A DNA stretch of 64,000 nt from Acrocarpospora corrugata. GTDB lineage: Bacteria; Actinomycetota; Actinomycetes; Streptosporangiales; Streptosporangiaceae. The stretch lies in assembly GCF_009687845.1 (NCBI RefSeq), contig NZ_BLAD01000046.1:62001-126000 (forward strand), in the 5' to 3' direction. Shown here one piece after another: positions 1 to 8,032 of the stretch. The translations under genes and the position numbers were made by a program. Each line of letters opens with the position of its first letter. Within the stretch, counting starts at the first letter, position 1. The notes below the pieces were generated by a model. It saw only the letters and a list, made by a program, of their open reading frames with translations, was not told the origin of the DNA and searched no databases.

Positions 1-51
1 GACTGCCACGAGAACCGGCTGGAGTTCCTCTCCCCCGACGAGAACCCGTGA
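1..51 (+). CDS. C-terminal end of an upstream gene (partial)
   Basis: Sixteen codons in frame 1 end at TGA 49-51. The TGA overlaps the GTG start of the next gene (GTGA at 48-51), which is the same coupling used through the following genes, so this is probably the last part of another member of the operon. The visible tail is acidic and ends SPDENP. Too little remains to assign a family. Confidence 0.5.
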   Translation, partial: DCHENRLEFLSPDENP

Positions 52-1307
52 GAACCTTCGCCCGCAACTGGATAGGACTGCCCGACGTCCCCGGCGCGCG
101 CCGCTGGGTGTGGGTGGCGGTGATCGACGCGGTCGGCACGGGCATGCGGATCCCGGTCACCGTCATCTACCTGACCGTGGTCGTCCAGCTGCCCGCCACC
201 CTGGTGGGCGTCGGCCTCGGGGTCGCGGCCCTGGCGGGAACCGTGTGCGCGCCCGCCGCGGGCGCGCTCATCGACAGGTTCGGCCCCAAACCCGTGGTCA
301 TCGCCTGCTTCCTGGCCGCGGCGACCGGCTACTTCGGCTATCTCGCGATCGTGGACTGGGTCTCCTTCCTGGTGGTCGCGGTCATCGCCGAGATCGCCGA
401 GCACAGCGCGCGCCCCGCCAAGCAGGCGCTGGTGGCAAGCATGGTCACCGCCGAGCAGCGGGTGCCGATGATGGCCTTCCAGCGGTCGGTGCGCAATATC
501 GGGTTCGGCCTCGGCGGGCTGACCAGCGCGGCGCTGCTCACCCTGAACACCGACGCCGGCTACTACGCGGTCCTGGCCGGCGACGCGGTGTCCTTCCTCG
601 TCGCCGCCGCGCTGGTCACCGGCATCCACGTCGCGCGCAAACCGGCTCCCCCGGCGAAGGACACCGGCGCGCCCGCCGGGTTCCGCGAGGTGCTCGCCGA
701 CCGCAGGTACGTCGCGCTGGCCGTGCTCAACACCCTGGTCATGACGCACGTCACGGCGCTCAACGTGGGCGTGCCGCTCTGGGTCAGCCAGCACACCTCC
801 GCCCCGCCCGGCCTGGTGGGAGTGCTGTTCGCGATGAACACGGCGCTGGTCGTGCTGCTCCAGGTCCGGCTGACCAAGGGCGTCTCCCGGGCCGGCCAGA
901 CGCCCCCGGTGTACGTGCGGGCGGCGGCGGCCTTCGCGCTGGCCGCCGCCGGCTACTGGGCGGCGGCCCTGACCGGGAACACGCTGGCGCTCGTGGTGGT
1001 CCTCCTGGTGGTCGCCGTACTGGCCCACACCGCGGCCGAACTGTACGGCGCGGTCGGCGAGTGGACGGTCTCCGTCAACCTCGCCCCGGAACACCTGCGC
1101 GGGCGCTACCTCTCCCTGTTCTCCATCAGCTTCTCCGCGCACCAGGCGATCGGCCCGGTGCTCGTCATCCTCCTGATCACCCAGGCGCCAGATCTCGCCT
1201 GGTTCGTCCTGGCCGCAGTGCTGGGCGCGGGCTGCCTGGCGAGCGCCTGGCTGGCCCGGGGCGCGCAGGAGCCCGCCGAACCGAAGGAAGCGAACAGCAC
1301 GGCATGA
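48..1307 (+). CDS. MFS transporter, probable natural-product exporter
   Basis: A 419-residue, strongly hydrophobic protein with about 12 predicted membrane segments and an MFS motif-A-like loop (GALIDRFGPKP, residues 72-82) between helices 2 and 3. It is of major facilitator type, resembling actinobacterial efflux proteins encoded next to nonribosomal peptide genes. The GTG start at 48 overlaps the preceding stop by four bases, and the TGA at 1305-1307 overlaps the ATG of the carrier-condensation gene, so it is translationally coupled on both sides. Export of the locus product is inferred from context; the substrate cannot be read from the sequence. The C-terminal tail is short and charged (EPAEPKEA). 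Confidence 0.8.
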   Translation: MRTFARNWIGLPDVPGARRWVWVAVIDAVGTGMRIPVTVIYLTVVVQLPATLVGVGLGVAALAGTVCAPAAGALIDRFGPKPVVIACFLAAATGYFGYLAIVDWVSFLVVAVIAEIAEHSARPAKQALVASMVTAEQRVPMMAFQRSVRNIGFGLGGLTSAALLTLNTDAGYYAVLAGDAVSFLVAAALVTGIHVARKPAPPAKDTGAPAGFREVLADRRYVALAVLNTLVMTHVTALNVGVPLWVSQHTSAPPGLVGVLFAMNTALVVLLQVRLTKGVSRAGQTPPVYVRAAAAFALAAAGYWAAALTGNTLALVVVLLVVAVLAHTAAELYGAVGEWTVSVNLAPEHLRGRYLSLFSISFSAHQAIGPVLVILLITQAPDLAWFVLAAVLGAGCLASAWLARGAQEPAEPKEANSTA

Positions 1308-2842
1308 CCACACTCGATCCCACCCATCCCGCCGCCACCGCCGACCTGCTCGGCGAGGCATGGCAGGCCGCCCTGGGCGCGGCCCCCTCCGGACCCGACG
1401 CGGACTTCTTCGCCGAGGGCGGCGACTCCCTGCTGGCCGTCCGGATGCTGAGCCGGCTGCGGCAGGCCCGCGTCACCGCGACCCCGGCCGACATCCTGCG
1501 CGGGCGCACGTACGGCGGCATTCTGGCCCGGCTCGAAGCCAACCGGGAGGAACCCGCAGTCCCGGCGGGGGAAGCGGGGCCCGGCGCGGTGCCGCTGCTG
1601 GCCGCGCAGCGCCGCTGGACCGCCAAGGGATTCACCGATCCCGACCACTTCTCGCTCGGCTGGATCTTCGAAGTGCCCGAGCGGACACCGCGCGGCCAGA
1701 CGGTGCACAGCGCCGCCGTGGAGGCCGCGGTGCTGGCCCTGGTGCGCAGGCACGAAGCCCTGCGCACCCGCTACCTGCTCGACGGCGAAGGCGGGCCACG
1801 CGCCGAGGTGCTCCCCGGCCCGCCGGACGGCCTGTTCCAGCGGGTGGACGTGCCCGACGACCAGGTGACCGGCGTGCTGCTGGACGGCTGGCGGGCGCAC
1901 CGGCTGGCCGAGGGACGCGTGCTGGCCGCCCGCTGGCTGCCCGCCCAGCGGCTGCTCCAGCTCGCCCTGCACCATCTGACGCTCGACGGCTTCTCCGTCG
2001 AACTCCTCGCCGACGACCTGGAGGCCCTGCTCGTCGGCGCCGAGCCGGTGGCCGACCCCGGCACGCCGCGCGGTCACGCCCGGGCAGTGTCCGCGTGGCT
2101 GACCTCGGCGGAGGCCAAGCAGGACGCAGAAGCATGGGCGGATCAGAACTGGGCGGAGGTCCGCCCGGTGCCGGTCGAGATGACCGGCCCAGGGCTGCTT
2201 CCCAGCATGGACACCGTGGGAGCCGAACTGGGGGCCCGGGAGACGGCCGCGGTCCAGCGGCTGGCCACCCGGCACGACCTCACGTTCGAGTCACTGGTGC
2301 TGGCCGCCGCCGGCAACGCGATCGCGGAACGGTTCGGCCTGCCCGCCGTGACCGTGGACACCTACCACCACGGGCGGGACCCACTGCCCGGGGGGCCGGA
2401 CCTCACCTCCGGCATCGGGTACTTCCAGGCCACCTACCCGGTGGTCGTCACGGGCGGCCCGGGTGACTGGCTGCCGCGCGCCGTGGCCGAGTCCGGGCGG
2501 GTGCCGAAGAACCGCTTCGGCTTCGACGCGCTGCGCTTCGCCGGTCACGACGCCCTCGCGAACCTGCCGGGCAGCGGCATCCGGCTCAACTTCCGCAGCC
2601 GGATGAGCGAGATCAACGCCAGGGAGGCGGACTGGCTGCCGCCGTCGAAGGTCTCGGCGGGCGGACGCCGTTCGCCCCGGCAGACGGAGCCGTACGTGCT
2701 GATGCTGGAGGCCGATCAGGTGGGCGAGGGGTTCTCCTTCGCCGTCAAGTTCAGCCGGGACCACTTCACCAGGCAGACGGTCGAGCACCTGGTCAGGGCC
2801 ACGCTGGCGCTGCTCACCGTATCCGGCGGGGTGGAGGCGTGA
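1304..2842 (+). CDS. Stand-alone NRPS carrier-condensation didomain protein
   Basis: A 512-residue protein starting at ATG 1304 inside the MFS stop codon. Residues about 10-80 form a peptidyl carrier domain with the phosphopantetheine attachment motif FFAEGGDSLL (Ser42). Residues about 95-510 form a condensation domain whose HHLTLDG motif (residues 223-229) matches the family HHxxxDG; His224 is the expected catalytic base. No adenylation or thioesterase domain is present, so the carrier must be loaded in trans. Such free PCP-C proteins condense an aminoacyl or acyl thioester with an acceptor amine. It is coupled to the next gene by GTGA at 2839-2842. The longer open frame upstream of 1304 lies in another frame of the MFS gene and is not coding. 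Domain assignment is firm; the substrate is unknown. Confidence 0.85.
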   Translation: MTTLDPTHPAATADLLGEAWQAALGAAPSGPDADFFAEGGDSLLAVRMLSRLRQARVTATPADILRGRTYGGILARLEANREEPAVPAGEAGPGAVPLLAAQRRWTAKGFTDPDHFSLGWIFEVPERTPRGQTVHSAAVEAAVLALVRRHEALRTRYLLDGEGGPRAEVLPGPPDGLFQRVDVPDDQVTGVLLDGWRAHRLAEGRVLAARWLPAQRLLQLALHHLTLDGFSVELLADDLEALLVGAEPVADPGTPRGHARAVSAWLTSAEAKQDAEAWADQNWAEVRPVPVEMTGPGLLPSMDTVGAELGARETAAVQRLATRHDLTFESLVLAAAGNAIAERFGLPAVTVDTYHHGRDPLPGGPDLTSGIGYFQATYPVVVTGGPGDWLPRAVAESGRVPKNRFGFDALRFAGHDALANLPGSGIRLNFRSRMSEINAREADWLPPSKVSAGGRRSPRQTEPYVLMLEADQVGEGFSFAVKFSRDHFTRQTVEHLVRATLALLTVSGGVEA

Positions 2843-4248
2843 GCTCCCGCCGGCCGTTCGCGCTGGAGCTGCGGGACGTCGTGCTGTCCCTCGGGCCGCC
2901 GGGCGGGGAGCGGGTGCTGCTGCGCGGGGCCGACCTCCAGGTTCGCGAGGGTGAGTCGGTCCTGCTCTCCGGCCTGGACGGCGAAGCCCGCCGCGGCCTG
3001 ACCGCCCTGCTGGAGGGCAGGATGCCGCCCACGTACGGGACGGTCAGCGTCGGCAGGGGCACCACGGTGCTGGACGCCGGGGACCGGCCCGGCAGCGTGA
3101 CGGTGGCCGGCGAGGCGAGCAGCGTGATCGTCCTGGCCGGGCAGGACGGGGAAGGGCCGCCGGGCCGGTTCCGGTCCCTGCGGCTGGACGGCGGGCAGTT
3201 CGTCGAGTCCCCGGCCGGCCGCGTCCCGCTGGCCGAACTGCACCGCCGTACGGTGGCCGCGCTGCTGGCCGCGGGGGTCGGGGAGGAGGCCGCGGAAGCC
3301 GCGGGCGGCGTGCTGGTGGACGCGGAACGGCGGGGTCACCGATCCCATGGCGTCGCGTTGCTGCCCACCTACCTGCGGCGGATCCGGGACGGCGGGATCC
3401 GCGCCGGGAGCCTGCCGCGCCTCACCGAGATCACTCCCGCCCTCGCGTCCGTCGACGCGGGCGGCGGGCTCGGCCAGCCCGCCGCCCGGCTGGCGGCCGA
3501 CTGGTGCGCGGCCAGGGCCGCCGAGCACGGGCTGGCGGCCGTCGCGGTCCACGACAACAACCACGTCGGCATGCTCGCCGCCTACCGGCACGCCTTCCAG
3601 CGGCATCAGGTGGTGGGGTTCCTGCTCAACACCTCGGGGCCCTCGATCGCCGCTCCCGGCGCCGCCGTACCGACCCTGGGCAGTAACGCGATCTGCCTGG
3701 TCACGCCCTCAGCGGCGGGCGCGGAGCCGTTCTGCGTGGACCTGGCCACCGGAGTCGTCGCCGCCGGCAAGATCAGGGACGCCGCGAACCGGGGGGTGCC
3801 GGTGCCGCCTGGCTGGCTCCAGGACGCGTCCGGCGCGCCCAGCACCGATCCGGGCGATCTCGACCGGGACGGGGCCATTCCCCTGTTCGGCGGGTACAAG
3901 GGCCTGTGCGTCACCCTGCTGGCCGAGATCCTGGCCGGCGCGCTCGCCGGCCACCGGGTCAGCCCGGACGTCGGCAAGCAGCGTAAGCAGCCGGAGCGGG
4001 TGATGGGCTGCTCCCAGCTGTTCGTCGGCTTCTCCACTGGGCACTTCGCGGCCCCCGGTTCGGGCGGCCTGGGTCTGGATGGATTCGTGGACCGGCTTCG
4101 CGGAGCCGTACTGGACGGTCATCCGGGCGTGCCCGCCCGGCCCTGGTTCCCCGACCAGCCGGAGGAGGACCACGCGGCGGACGCCGACGCCCGCGGAGTC
4201 GAGGTGCCGGCGTCCGTGCTGGCCGAACTCGGGTGGGCGCTCCCGTGA
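2839..4248 (+). CDS. Fusion: degenerate ABC-ATPase N-terminal half plus Ldh2-type NAD(P)H oxidoreductase
   Basis: A 469-residue protein with two unrelated parts. Residues 1-120 read like the start of an ABC nucleotide-binding domain (LELRDVVLSLG, then VLLRGADLQVREGESVLL), but the Walker A loop is replaced by SGLDGEARRGLTALLEG, with no GKS/T, and Walker B, signature and H-loop are absent. Residues about 125-469 are a full malate/L-lactate dehydrogenase (Ldh2/YlbC/DpkA) domain: SHG (169-171), DNNHVG (239-244), a Lys at 311 and FGGYKG (350-355). That family includes imine reductases acting on pyrroline/piperideine carboxylates as well as 2-keto acid reductases, so reduction of a cyclic imine or keto precursor for the peptide is a reasonable inference. 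The GTG start overlaps the previous TGA. I know of no described protein with this architecture. Confidence 0.75.
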   Translation: MSSRRPFALELRDVVLSLGPPGGERVLLRGADLQVREGESVLLSGLDGEARRGLTALLEGRMPPTYGTVSVGRGTTVLDAGDRPGSVTVAGEASSVIVLAGQDGEGPPGRFRSLRLDGGQFVESPAGRVPLAELHRRTVAALLAAGVGEEAAEAAGGVLVDAERRGHRSHGVALLPTYLRRIRDGGIRAGSLPRLTEITPALASVDAGGGLGQPAARLAADWCAARAAEHGLAAVAVHDNNHVGMLAAYRHAFQRHQVVGFLLNTSGPSIAAPGAAVPTLGSNAICLVTPSAAGAEPFCVDLATGVVAAGKIRDAANRGVPVPPGWLQDASGAPSTDPGDLDRDGAIPLFGGYKGLCVTLLAEILAGALAGHRVSPDVGKQRKQPERVMGCSQLFVGFSTGHFAAPGSGGLGLDGFVDRLRGAVLDGHPGVPARPWFPDQPEEDHAADADARGVEVPASVLAELGWALP

Positions 4249-4982
4249 ACGCCGACCCCACGCTCGGCTCCGCTCCCGGGTGGCCGCTGGTGCTGTACTT
4301 CCACCACGTCAACGCCCTCGTCGACCACTACACCGCGCTCACCCCCGACGGCTTCCGGCGGGCGCTGGAGACGGTGCTCAGCGAGGTCGGCCCCGCCCTC
4401 GACCCGGCCGGCATCGGGCCAGGATTCCGCCCGCCGGACCATCCGGGCGTGCTGCTCACCTTCGACGACGGCTACCGGGACAACCTGGAGATCGCCGCGC
4501 CGCTGCTCGCCGAGTTCGGCGTCAAGGTCCTGCTCTTCTGCGTCACGGGGGAGCTCGACGCCGCCGACCGGCTGAGCGACGCCGAGCGGGCCGCGCTGCC
4601 GCCGCGCCGAAGCTTCCTGACGTGGGCGGAGGCGGACCGGTTCGCCGCGCTCGGCCATGTGCTGTCCGCCCACACCGTCGGCCATCCCAAGCTGCCGGAG
4701 CTGGGACACCGCGAAGCCGCCGAGGAGATCGCGACCTCGCTGGACCGCATTCGGGCGCGGACCGGTGAACCCGCGCGGACGTTCGCCTACCCCTACGGCC
4801 TCATCCCCGAGCGGCCCGCGGTCCTCGCCGGGGTGCTGGCCTTCGGAACCGTCAAATCCCCGCCGACGTCCTGGGCGCACCGCCCACTGCACATCCGCCG
4901 TACCTATCTGCCGGCCGATGAGGGCGAGCGGTGGGCGCGTCTCGCTATTGGTTGGAGAGAGCAGTGGTTCGGATCTCAGTAG
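4245..4982 (+). CDS. Polysaccharide deacetylase (NodB/CE4) family protein
   Basis: A 245-residue protein using GTG 4245, which overlaps the preceding TGA (GTGA); an in-frame GTG at 4233 is less likely. It has CE4 motif 1 (LLTFDDGY, metal-binding and catalytic Asp pair), motif 2 (SAHTVGHPKL, the H-x3-H zinc ligands) and a YPYG motif near the C-terminus. CE4 enzymes remove acetyl groups from N-acetylated sugars or related amides using a divalent metal. There is no signal peptide, so a cytoplasmic substrate is likely, for example an acetylated intermediate of the biosynthetic locus. It overlaps the following glycosyltransferase by 19 bases if that gene starts at 4964. Confidence 0.8.
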   Translation: MNADPTLGSAPGWPLVLYFHHVNALVDHYTALTPDGFRRALETVLSEVGPALDPAGIGPGFRPPDHPGVLLTFDDGYRDNLEIAAPLLAEFGVKVLLFCVTGELDAADRLSDAERAALPPRRSFLTWAEADRFAALGHVLSAHTVGHPKLPELGHREAAEEIATSLDRIRARTGEPARTFAYPYGLIPERPAVLAGVLAFGTVKSPPTSWAHRPLHIRRTYLPADEGERWARLAIGWREQWFGSQ

Positions 4983-5815
4983 TCATCCCCACCCGCGACA
5001 GGGCTTCTGACCTGCGGCGATGTCTGGACGCTCTGGCCGAGTGCGCCCGTCGTCTGGACGGCTCCGCCGGCCGGGCGAAGCTGCATCAGGTCATCGTCGT
5101 GGACGACGCCTCAGCCACCCGGCAGTCCACCGCCGCGGCCAGGTCCTCGCCCCTGCCCGTCGAGATCCTGCGCAACCCCGGCCAGTCGGGGGCGGGCGCC
5201 AGCCGCCGGCTCGGGGTCGAACTGGCCACCGGTGACGTGCTGGCCTTCCTGGACGACGACGCCGCACCGCGCGGCGACTGGCTCATCCGGGCCGCGACGG
5301 TGGACGACGACCATCCGGCGATCACCGGGCGGGTGCTCTGCTTCGACGGCAGCCTGCTCTCCCACGCCCGCCAGGCTCGATACGACGACCGTTACGCCCG
5401 GCTGGAGCGCGACGCCCCGGTCACGTTCTTCGCCGGTGGCAACAGCTCGGTCCTGACCGAGGTCTTCCACGAGGTCGGCGGCTTCTCGCAGGAGGGCACG
5501 GGCGGCGACAACAGCCTGGCCCGCACCCTGGCCGAACGCGGCAGCCCGGTACGGTTCCGGCCGGAACTGGTCATCGCCCACCGCAACGGCAAAGGCTGGG
5601 GACGGGCGCTGTCGGACGCGTGGTCATCGGGACGGCAGCACGCCGCGCCGATGACCGTGGCCGACGGGATGCGAACAGTGCGCGACGGCGGGATCGGGAC
5701 CACGCTGCCGATCCGCGAGGTCAACCGGTTCCTCGGCGCGGTGCACGTCCTGGGCAGGTTCGCGCGCTCACCCGGAGTGCTGGACGCAGAGCTCAGCCGC
5801 GTACACCCGGAGTAG
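4964..5815 (+). CDS. Family 2 glycosyltransferase
   Basis: A 283-residue cytoplasmic GT-A protein. The start chosen is GTG 4964, preceded by GGAGAG at about 4954-4959; an in-frame GTG at 4931 lies deeper in the deacetylase gene. N-terminal ISVVIPTRDRASDLRRCLDAL is the nucleotide-sugar fold start, VVDDAS and FLDDDAAP carry the metal/nucleotide-binding Asp residues, and FFAGGNSSVL is a typical acceptor-side motif. It should transfer a sugar from a nucleotide donor; together with the deacetylase before it this suggests a deacetylated amino sugar on the locus product (inference). Its 3' end overlaps the convergent SARP gene by 48 bases. Confidence 0.8.
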   Translation: MVRISVVIPTRDRASDLRRCLDALAECARRLDGSAGRAKLHQVIVVDDASATRQSTAAARSSPLPVEILRNPGQSGAGASRRLGVELATGDVLAFLDDDAAPRGDWLIRAATVDDDHPAITGRVLCFDGSLLSHARQARYDDRYARLERDAPVTFFAGGNSSVLTEVFHEVGGFSQEGTGGDNSLARTLAERGSPVRFRPELVIAHRNGKGWGRALSDAWSSGRQHAAPMTVADGMRTVRDGGIGTTLPIREVNRFLGAVHVLGRFARSPGVLDAELSRVHPE

Positions 5816-7789
5816 CCCGGTCAGCAGATACCTGTCGCGGGAGTGACGCGTGAGCAGGTGCGCGCCCGCGAGCTCGTCGAGCAGCAGCCGGACGCGGTGC
5901 ACGGGCAGGCCGGTCAGCTCGGCGGCGGCCTGCGGGGTGACGCCGGGATCCAGAAGCGACCCGAGCCGGCGGAACAGCGTAGCCGCGTCCGAACTGAGTG
6001 ACCGGTACGAGGAGGAGAACACGGCCCGCAGGTCGGTGGCGGGATCACCGCCGGTGAGCACGTCCAGGGGCGCGCGCAGGTCGGCGGCCAGCCTGGCGAG
6101 CGGCCGCGCCCCCGTCCTGGCGGCGGCGATGGCCAGCGCCAGTGGCAGTCCCCCGCACTGCTCGATGATCTCCTCGGCCGCGTCGCGTTCCGCGCGCACC
6201 CGCTCCTCGCCGAGCCTGCTCGCCAGCAGGACGTACGCCTCCTCGGGCGGCAACGGGCCGAGGAGCAGCTGATCGGCTCCCTCGGTGATGACCAGCGGCG
6301 TCAGCTGCGTCCTGCTGGTCACCACGGCCACACACCCTGGCGAACCTGGCAGAAGCGGGCGAACATGCGCGGCGTCCCTGGCGTTGTCCAGCACCACGAG
6401 GATCCGCTTGCTCGCGAGCAGACTCCGGTACAGCCCCACCTGGGCCTCCAGCCCAGCGGGAACGGCGTTCGGCGGAGCGGCGAGAGCGTTGAGGAAACCG
6501 TGCAACGCGTCGGCCACGTCCATCGCCGGCCTGCTCGGATCGAACCCCCGCAGGTCGACGTAGAGCTGCCCGTCGGGGAACCGCGCGGCCACCCGCTGCG
6601 CCCAGTGCACGGCCAGCGCGCTCTTCCCCACGCCCGGAGCCCCCGCCAGCGTCAGGATGGCCGTGGTGCCGGGTGCCCGGGTCAGCGCCCGGTCGAGCTG
6701 GCCGAGCTCGGCCAGGCGGCCGATGATCCGGCCTCCTCTGGGCGGCAACTGCGCCGGGATGACAGCACCGGCCGGTCCTGTCAGGCGCGCCCCGCGCGCG
6801 GGCATCGGCGGGGGCGGGTCGAGGGAGGCGTCGTGGTGCAGGATCGCCTCCTCCAGCGCCTGCAACGGCCGCCCCGGAGCGACGCCCAGCTCCTCCCTCA
6901 GCCTGCCGCGAATCTGGTGGAAAACGGATAACGCGTCCGCCTGCCGTCCGGCCCGATACAGCGCGAGCATGAGCTGCCGGTGCAGGTCCTCGTCGAAGGA
7001 GTGCTGGCGGGTGAGGTCCTCCAGTTCGGGAATCAGCGCCGTGTGGTCGCCCAGGTCGAGCCGGGCCTGCGTGAACAGGTTGACCGCGCTCAGGCGGATC
7101 CGTTCGAGCCGCTCGGCCTGCTCGTCCAGCCAGGGGTGGGCGCTGAGCTCGTCGAGCGGTTGGCCGCGCCACAGCGCGAGGGTGTCCTTGAGCAGGGCGA
7201 CGCGCCTTCTCGGGTCGGCGGAGCGCCTCGCCTCGTCGATGAGCTGCTCGGCGATCCGCACATCGGTGGTGACGTCGCCCTGGACCAGGCAGTATCCGGC
7301 CGGGTGCGTGACGATCGACTCCCGCGCCCCGAAGAGCCGGCGCAGATAGGAGATGTGGCTCTGCAAGGTGTTCACTGCCGTGGCCGGCGATTGTCCGCCC
7401 CAGACGATGTCGATCAGCTGATCACAGCTCACCACTTTCCCCATCCGCAGCGCGAGCGTGGCCAGCGCGGTCTTCCTGCGCAGCCCCGAGACACAGTTCG
7501 CGGTAACGCCGAAGAGCGCGTCGAGCGGCCCGAGCAGCCTGACGGTCACCGGCTGCGGAGAGCCTTGGCTCTGTCCCGCCGGTCGGATCTCCGCCCGAGA
7601 AGGAGCGTTGCGGAGGCTCTTCGCGGTGCCCCCCACTGATGCGAGTGCCACGCTGCCCCCTGATCTGGTGTTCACCGCATCAGACTGTCCGCCTCCAGTT
7701 GTGGATGCCTTTGATCTCACTTGCGCGGGTGACGGCGTGGCGGGAAGAGATCGCGCGATTGCTTGAAATGCTGGGCCATCCACGCACAT
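5768..7789 (-). CDS. AfsR/SARP-family transcriptional regulator with NB-ARC ATPase domain
   Basis: A 673-residue regulator. After a low-complexity N-terminal stretch of about 80 residues comes an OmpR-type winged helix (VTVRLLGPLDALFGV through YLRRLFG), then the bacterial transcriptional activation domain (about 175-325), then an NB-ARC ATPase with P-loop GAPGVGKS (about residue 383) and GGLPLAL. There is no TPR tail as in AfsR. SARPs activate antibiotic clusters, so it probably controls the genes at 48-5815, to which it is convergent. Leu287 is encoded by TTA (plus-strand 6929-6931), a rare codon that makes translation depend on the bldA tRNA in streptomycetes. The true start may lie downstream of 7789, because the first 80 residues are not conserved in type. 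Confidence 0.82.
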   Translation of the reverse strand: MCVDGPAFQAIARSLPATPSPAQVRSKASTTGGGQSDAVNTRSGGSVALASVGGTAKSLRNAPSRAEIRPAGQSQGSPQPVTVRLLGPLDALFGVTANCVSGLRRKTALATLALRMGKVVSCDQLIDIVWGGQSPATAVNTLQSHISYLRRLFGARESIVTHPAGYCLVQGDVTTDVRIAEQLIDEARRSADPRRRVALLKDTLALWRGQPLDELSAHPWLDEQAERLERIRLSAVNLFTQARLDLGDHTALIPELEDLTRQHSFDEDLHRQLMLALYRAGRQADALSVFHQIRGRLREELGVAPGRPLQALEEAILHHDASLDPPPPMPARGARLTGPAGAVIPAQLPPRGGRIIGRLAELGQLDRALTRAPGTTAILTLAGAPGVGKSALAVHWAQRVAARFPDGQLYVDLRGFDPSRPAMDVADALHGFLNALAAPPNAVPAGLEAQVGLYRSLLASKRILVVLDNARDAAHVRPLLPGSPGCVAVVTSRTQLTPLVITEGADQLLLGPLPPEEAYVLLASRLGEERVRAERDAAEEIIEQCGGLPLALAIAAARTGARPLARLAADLRAPLDVLTGGDPATDLRAVFSSSYRSLSSDAATLFRRLGSLLDPGVTPQAAAELTGLPVHRVRLLLDELAGAHLLTRHSRDRYLLTGLLRVYAAELCVQHSG
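6929..6931 (-). promoter_or_regulatory. TTA codon in the SARP gene (candidate bldA-type control)
   Basis: The minus strand reads GAC GCG TTA TCC GTT here, coding Asp-Ala-Leu-Ser-Val in the BTAD domain. TTA is the rarest codon in GC-rich actinomycetes and is concentrated in pathway regulators under bldA control in Streptomyces. That the same logic applies to this organism is inference. Confidence 0.6.
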
Positions 7790-7813
7790 AGGCAGGGTTG
7801 TCCCAGTAAGTGA

Positions 7814-8002
7814 GTTGATGAGGAGAGCAACCCTGGAGGCTTCGGCGAGGAGCGCACGCAGGAAGAACCGGTCGGCGACGACTGGATCGTCTGGGAGGCG
7901 GAGGAGAACGCCGAGTGCGTCATCCGCCTGCTCGTCACCGACAAGCGCTACGACAAGAACCCCGTCTACGGGGGCCCGAGGGACGCCGTCATCACCGAGT
8001 AG
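7814..8002 (+). pseudogene. Orphan coding remnant without a start codon
   Basis: Between TGA 7811-7813 and TAG 8000-8002 there is a 62-codon open frame with protein-like composition and third-position GC bias. It is acidic, then runs GDDWIVWEAEENAECVIRLL and ends YGGPRDAVITE. No ATG, GTG or TTG occurs in frame before the conserved-looking part. It is either the 3' end of a gene whose 5' part was lost, or a short gene with a disrupted start. I do not recognise the family. The rest of 7790-8032 shows nothing else. Confidence 0.35.
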
Positions 8003-8032
8003 CCACGCCCTCGCGGGCCCGACATGCCGGGA

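Noticed and set aside
110-1303. Long open frame overlapping the MFS gene that joins the carrier-condensation frame
   Set aside because: Its translation is Arg/Gly-rich shadow sequence of the GC-rich MFS gene; the real start at 1304 couples to the MFS stop.
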